A stretch of DNA of 64,000 nucleotides from Gordionus sp. m RMFG-2023 (taxonomy: Eukaryota > Nematomorpha > Gordioida > Chordodea > Parachordodidae), in assembly GCF_954871325.1 (NCBI RefSeq), contig NC_088776.1, positions 8,315,985-8,379,984 of the forward strand. Direction: 5' to 3'. The translations under genes were made by a program, and so were the position numbers. This document shows, piece by piece, positions 57,930 to 64,000 of this stretch. A model generated the notes under the pieces. It ran no database searches. It was given only the letters and a program-made list of their open reading frames with translations, and was not told where the DNA came from. Every line of letters starts with the position of its first letter. Within the stretch, counting starts at the first letter, position 1.

Positions 57930-58600
57930 CTCATTTAACATATTTGTTAACTAAAAATAGGCAAAGATGATTATTTTATTTTTTCACATAATTTAAATGT
58001 ATTGATATTTAATATAAGCTATAAAATTGATAATTGTCATAATACTCATCTCAAAACCTTTAAAGATAATTTTAGTTAAAATAGGCTAGAATAAATATTT
58101 TGAACATGTTTCGAGATGATTTCGTTTCTATAATTATAAACCATATAAAGTAAATATGAAAATTGTCATAATAATAATCATCTCATTAAATATAATTTTA
58201 GTAAAATAAAAATATTTTCAACATGTTTCATATAATTTCAATGATAATATATAGAAATAGAGGTGACAATTGTCATAATGCTTATTTCACATATTTTTTA
58301 ATTAAAAATAAATAAAAATAATTATCTTTAACATTTTTTGACATTAAACATGTTAATATTTAATATAACCTAGAAAAGTGACAATTAGCATAATATTCAA
58401 GGGAAAATATTTTAAAATAATTATAGTTAGAATAGTCTAGAATAAATATTTTGTATGTTTGCCGTCGGTTTCATAGATTGATATTAAAGCCTTTAAAGAT
58501 AAAATTTGTCATAATATTCCCATTATTTTTAATTTTGGTAATATTATTATATTTTTGAAAACACTTAATCTTCTATAGCATCAGATAAGTTTAAATATTT

Positions 58601-59256
58601 AAATATAATCTGCATGGGGTTCAGCAAGAAAGATGTATCAATATCATAATAGGGGAGTTCGGGGTAGAGTGATAGAGGTTAACAATATTAACGCTAATAA
58701 TTTATAAACCCTTGAGCATAAAAACATTAAATTTAGTGTAAAGATACAGTTTCATATCTAAATCTAACTTATGTTAATCTTTTTGAAAATCATTCCTAGT
58801 TTGACATATTTTGATAAAAAACCCCTTTTCCTCAAAAATTATAAAAATTACACTCTAATTTATTTTGCTTTTAGCGAAAAAATATCAAAGCTCATAATAT
58901 AAGATTATTTTATGTTCTTAAAGTTGTAGCTATATATCTTTTCGGGAGTTTATAGCTATGCTAGAAGTCACGCAATAACGATTTGTATAATATATATCAC
59001 CCTTGGAGTGATGGGTAAAACGGTTAAAATGTTCGGTCTGATTAAAGTTGGATAAAAATAATTTATAAATATTAACGTCTAGTAAAAGTGAACATTAATA
59101 AATTGTTCATTGGTTATTTGAAATGCAAATTTAAAAATAATGGTAAAGGGAAAGAATAATTGAAATATACAAATAATGTACCGTAAATGGGCATACTCTA
59201 ATATTTTTGTTAAAATATTTTACATTCCCGTATTTTATTGATGTTATACCTAATAG
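58601..59256. other. Intergenic DNA, no gene seen
   Basis: AT-rich. A motif gggagttcggggtagagtga near 58656 and a counterpart near 59005 may mark another short element, but no clear ends were found. Confidence 0.35.
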
Positions 59257-61181
59257 CAGAGTTGCCAGGTCAAAATTTTCAAATTAATGGAGAAATTTAG
59301 TATTTTGCGGGAGAAATATGAAAATTGCGGGAGAAATATGAAAATTGCGGGAGAAATATGAAAATTGCGGTAGAAATAAAAAATTTGCTAAAAAAGGCCG
59401 GCCAGGATTTTGAATTGACTTGATTATCCGCCTATTATTTTTTATAATTAGTTTTTATAAATACAAATTCGGTAACTATTTTTCAAAATGAAATAACATC
59501 TTGATTTATTAAATATATTAATTTATAAAAAATAACCAACGATCCTTTTTAAATATAAAATAATGTGAACAAGATAAAATTTTATAAAAAACAAACGATT
59601 TTAATTTTACAATGTAAAAAATATATTTTATGCGAATGTCCCGCAAAACATCCGCAATTGGAAATCTACCTTATGTGTGTATAACATTATAGGGATAGGC
59701 GCTTAATTATCACGTATGACGTTTAAATACATACTCATTTCAATGATAATTATTTTATTTATTATTGTTCAATCACATTATTATAAGCAGTGCAAGAGAG
59801 TGTATCTACATTCATTGCAAAACAAAAATATTCTTCAAAAATAAGAAATAATACAGATGCAACTACGGTTGCAGCAATTGTAATCACTTATCTTGTAGTA
59901 AAACATTCACAGAGCTACTTATCATTACAATGTAGGTAGAATCTTTCCCCATAATATTTAACGACTCCAAGATAAATGAAAACTTTACTAGTAGAACAAA
60001 AATGAGCAAGGATATCATCAATGTTTTATAATCTGAAAGGAGGTCAATTCTTGACGATTTGAAAGATGGGCATACATATGCAATATTCAAACAGATGCAT
60101 CTAATAAGAGAAATATTGAAATATTTCTTTTGATCCTTCGCTATTTCAACAAAATTAAGGACGTTACAAGAAAACTATTAAATTTTTTCCCCTTAAATAG
60201 TGAAAAATCCAAAGACATAACTAACCATATAATAATAAATATAGCAGATTCGGGATTATCAATAAATTACATGTCAACTTTCTGATCTGATAATGCCTCA
60301 GTGAATTTGAAAAAATCACAGTTTATTTACAGAATTGAGTCTGCACAATGTTGGTTGCGATATGTTCCTAATACCCGCCATCTATAGAATTTTAAAATTT
60401 TACAAACCCTTAAAAAAATACTTTTTAAATAAAGATTTTAAAAGCTGTCCTAAAATTTTGAAAAATTTTTTCAAGTATGAAATGGCATAAGCATATTTGG
60501 GATTAGTTTCACATGTTGGAAATCTACTTCATGCAGTTAATATTCAGTTGCAATCAGAATATTCTTTATTAATAAAGATTCACGAAATCAACAGCTCTGT
60601 TCATCTCTACAGTTAAAAATTGATAATAAATTGCTCATTTTTGTTCTACCACAAGTAAGGTTTGCACTTATATTGGAGTCGTTAAATATCATGGGAAAAA
60701 GATTCGACCCACATTGTGATGATATAGCTCTGTGAATGTTGAACTACATGATAGGTGTATACGATTTCCGCAACTGTATTTGCATCTGTATTATTTATTA
60801 TTTTTGGAGAATATTTTTGTATTGCAAATGCAATCGATGTTGAACTCCCCTGTACTGACTTATATGAATAATGATGTTGATTTATTATTGGATAAAAATA
60901 AAACAGGATAGAAAGATATTTACAAACTAGACATGTTTTTCGAGTAAATAAAATTTATTTTAAAAATATAAAAATAATCAATTACTGTCTCTCAAAATTA
61001 TTATTTATATTTTAAAAACGTTAAATAACTTTTAAAAAAAAGTGCGGGAGAAATTAAAAAATTGCGGTAGATTTTTGTGGGAGATTTTCAATTGCGATAG
61101 TTTTACGGGAGAGAGATGTCTGCGTGTAAACTAAAAAATTGCTGGAGTCTCCCGCTGATGGGGGGAGACATGGCAACCCTG
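59257..61181 (+). mobile_element. hAT-like element with gcgggagaaat subterminal repeats
   Basis: Starts cagagttgccaggtc and ends gacatggcaaccctg, with flanks cctaatag and cctaatat (7 of 8). Subterminal regions repeat gcgggagaaat: four 20-bp tandem units at about 59310-59385 and several at the right. The plus strand near 60180-60700 has decayed hAT-like transposase text (IADSGLSINYMSTF, HNVGCDMFLIPAIYRILKFY, FFKYEMA). Two internal segments, about 59795-60010 and 60630-60855, are inverted copies of each other. Confidence 0.85.
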
Positions 61182-61189
61182 CCTAATAT

Positions 61190-62731
61190 TGATAAATGGA
61201 TGTCAAAATTGTGATATTTTGTTCAATAACACAATAAATTTACATATGTTGAGTTTTATTTTAAGTACCTAACACTGTTGCTTAGCCATTTTATACTGAA
61301 TATAGGGTAAAAATGGAAAAAATGGCACTATATATGTGATCATTATTCTTATAGTATTATAGTTATAAGGCTATTCTTTTATTATTTTATAGATGAGGAA
61401 TTTGGCTACATTTAAATATATAATTTTTTTTAATTTTATTGCCAAAATAGCAAAATAAAAATACCAATCATTTTATCCAGGTCTCCCTTATAAAAAACCA
61501 TCTTGGTATATAATTTCAAAAAATAGTTAAGTAAGTAAAAGGAGGGGCAAAAGGAAAAGAAATTGATGACTGACGCTGAGTGATTTCTCTTTCATAACCC
61601 TAACCCTAACCCATACGATAAATACATTATTTATACATTAAAATTTGGTTTTTTAAAATTATAAATAAAAAATACATTAAAAAATAACCTAAATTTATAA
61701 AAAGAGTTTTATTGACGGCTGAGACTGACTCAATAAAATAATTTTTATATTCAATTTTTTCTAACATTAATTTTTGAATTTTTTAAAAATATAACATGGA
61801 AATAAAAATTTAAATAAAACTAAAAGGAAACGGAAAAACAGAGATATAAAAATTTTATTTATATTTTATTTATATAGAATGCTTCCGATTAAAAAAAAAT
61901 ATTCTCAAAGATATACTAAAGGAATATTTTCTAATATATTCTTCTTTAAATTTAGCGACCATGTGTGATAAAAGGATGAAGTCGATACTATGTAAGGAAA
62001 ATTATTTAATATATTTTTCTAGGAAATCCTAAAAGTAATCCTTTCCGCATCCAATAATAAAAGCAGATAATTCTTATAGTGATTAGTTCTTCAATGATAG
62101 AAATTTTCAAAAAATTAAGATCGATAAATTAAAATTAATTTAAATATTTAAATAGCTAAGTAAAGAATAATTAATTATTTTTTATGCTTTCGAATGTATA
62201 GTAGGGCTGATTGCTGTTAACAATTTACTTTAAAATAGTCAATAATTAGTGTTTCAATATTTTACTAGATCCTATATGTCATTCTCTACATATAAAAATA
62301 ATAACTCGATCAGTGGTGGGATAACCGTCCAAAATTAGACTTCAAATTATGCATGAATTAAAAATAAGATAATTTCTTTCAAAATTGATACATCTGCTAT
62401 ATATAATAGATCAATATTAGGTATTAATGTTAGATGGTCAGATTCAAGTGCGAACATTAAGAATTTTAAAACTATCGAGATTCATATAGGCGTTAACCTA
62501 AAGAAAATCCAAACAATTTTTAAAAAATTATCACAGTGGAAAACAGGGCCAATATGTTTAAAATGGTTGACATTATGGCTAGAGATCAATTAAATAATGA
62601 TAATGATTTACCTATTTCTAATAAAAACAATTTGAGCCAAATATATTTTAATACAAGTGTAAGCGATCAGGAAAATTTATGTATTGATGATGATAAAAGC
62701 ATATCAGTTTAATCTTATGAAGAAATACAGA
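61190..62731. other. Intergenic DNA with a short telomere-like motif
   Basis: AT-rich; no convincing gene. At 61595-61612 it holds just under three TTAGGG units on the minus strand, too few to indicate a telomere. A 52-codon frame at 62554-62712 is unsupported. Confidence 0.4.
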
Positions 62732-64000
62732 GGGGCCATTCCACGTCAAATCGATAAAGATTCAGCCGACCTCTTTTAAAATTATTAAAAATTTCTGGAA
62801 TTATTTAGATAGTTAAGAAAATGAGAAAGCCGTTTATTTTAGCTCGCACCTGGTTTTTGAGATATAGGGGCTCAAAGGTGCAAAAAAGAGCCACTTTGGA
62901 ATCTCTAAAATTTTTAAAATGCTTATAACTCAAAAACTATTTATAGTAAATATAATATATCAAATTGTAGGTAAATAAAATCTCTAAATAGCTATCAAAA
63001 AAAAAAATTAGCGCCAATTTGAGCCTTTAACTTTTGGTTTACTTATTTTGCTATACCTGTGTTTTTAAGCAAAAAAAGGAGTTTTTCGAAATTTTTTTTT
63101 GCTTTTTATTTAGACACCTTTGCTAAATATATATACCATATCAAAACCTTGGCGACGCTATCGACTCCAAAAAATGATGAAAAAAATAGATGGCGCTTTA
63201 TGTACAGATTATGGTTAAAATAAAATTTGGCTGCTAACTTATCAATACCGGATTTTTTCACTTTTTTTACTAAAAAATTTTGAATTTCTATTAAATATAC
63301 TAATTAAACAAAGGAGCAGAGTGAACATATCATTAGACACTTAATAATGTAACAAATTTCCATAAATATCTTTCATATAATTTTTTTAATTTTTGAAGTA
63401 TCTAGAAATTCATCGAACTTTTTATTATTTGATGAAGATAATGTTATAATTTTACTCTAGATATTATTTTCTTCGAATATTTCTTTTCACATAAGCGTTT
63501 TCTTTTAATGAGAGATTCCCCATTTGATTGTAGGGACATATTAATGTTATCAATAGCCTCTTGATTATTTATATGAGGGGGTGAATCAATATCTACATTG
63601 TCATTTGAAGTATAAGGAATGTTTACTAATTTTTTGTCGGCATGAAGAGTATATTAACATATCTAAATTGAATGGTAAATTTTTTTGGGTCATCCAGGGT
63701 AGAATTTTTCTTAGATTCTTGCTATAATATGCATGTCTCTGTAGATTAAATGGGTTGCAACATTTTAATATTTGGTACGTCCATCTGTGATATAGAATAA
63801 AATTTTAATTGTTCTGCACCTAAAATATATGATTTTACACTCTCCAAATCCAGAATGTCATTGGTGGACTGACTATAAAATGATAAGCTACAGACGGGTT
63901 GTAATATTTAAAATTAATCTGAACGGACAAGTTAAAAATATTTCGTAGAAAAAGAGAACGTTTTAAACAGTTTATTTTGTAAAATATAATCGATAATATG
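62732..64000. mobile_element. Possible left part of an unclassified transposon
   Basis: A sharp start at ggggccattccacgtcaaat resembles a transposon terminus, followed by non-coding repeats of aaa/ttt-rich text. On the minus strand about 63444-63655 has a 70-codon frame with a basic end (ESLIKRKRLCEKKYSKK), and further decayed coding text toward 63900 (SVKSYILGAEQLKFYS). The right end is outside the window, so class and size are unknown. Confidence 0.3.

Larger units (their letters stand above)
55640..58600. repeat. Diverged direct-repeat array, split by a hAT element
   Basis: Repeated motifs ttaatatttaatataa, attgtcataatac, agttaaaataggctagaata and attttgaacatgtttc occur in the same order at about 55650-55800, 57980-58130 and 58310-58470, with partial units at 58140-58300 and 58480-58600. 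It reads as an old satellite-like array with units of roughly 150-200 bp. Confidence 0.65.

Noticed and set aside
61595-61612. Telomere-like ccctaaccctaaccc
   Set aside because: Fewer than three units, with no extension; too short to be a telomere or a healed break, and arthropod telomeres more often use TTAGG.
62554-62712. 52-codon frame after a possible splice acceptor
   Set aside because: Composition is plausible but there is no homology and no donor-linked upstream exon visible.

Overview
This is a very AT-rich stretch of an animal nuclear genome with long and short spliceosomal introns and a heavy load of transposons. Two host genes can be read from end to end by following splice sites: SEC61A (plus strand, 13 coding exons, 476 codons) and ST7 (minus strand, 16 coding exons, 592 codons, about 30.8 kb). 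They converge, with 1.2 kb between their stop codons. The left edge holds the 3' part of a third gene, a repeat protein that weakly resembles MDM1/centriolar microtubule-binding proteins. The Sec61 protein has residues I associate with arthropods ([13 protein letters not shown], a C-terminus ending [10 protein letters not shown]), so my best guess is an AT-rich, intron-rich arthropod. The species cannot be fixed from sequence alone.

Layout. 1-1540: repeat-protein gene. 2767-8987: a three-level nest, with a hAT transposon split by a Ty3/gypsy-like LTR fossil that is itself split by a hAT-type MITE; each insertion has its own target-site duplication. 9349-13987: a second, shortened LTR fossil with a hAT-like element inside one LTR. 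14825-22871: SEC61A with MITEs in its larger introns. 24086-54920: ST7, whose introns hold a decayed LINE, a 3.8-kb inverted-duplicated hAT palindrome, many MITEs, a hAT relative with GC-rich subterminal repeats, a block of tandem foldback units and two further hAT elements. 55031-64000: a MITE just upstream of ST7, a diverged direct-repeat array split by a hAT, another hAT with an internal inverted repeat, and the left part of an unclassified element.

The most unifying signal is a shared terminal tip. Elements of very different size and interior start (T/C)AG(T/A)GTTGTTAA and end in its complement, with 8-bp target duplications. This suggests one group of related hAT transposases mobilised a large MITE population. 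Two further signals are worth checking: T7A7-type homopolymer palindromes sitting against splice sites, and a hAT palindrome whose flanking 8-mers are inverted rather than direct. I saw no CRISPR array, rRNA or tRNA gene. All boundaries were read by eye; exon boundaries are supported by continuous reading frame and intron phase, not by transcripts.
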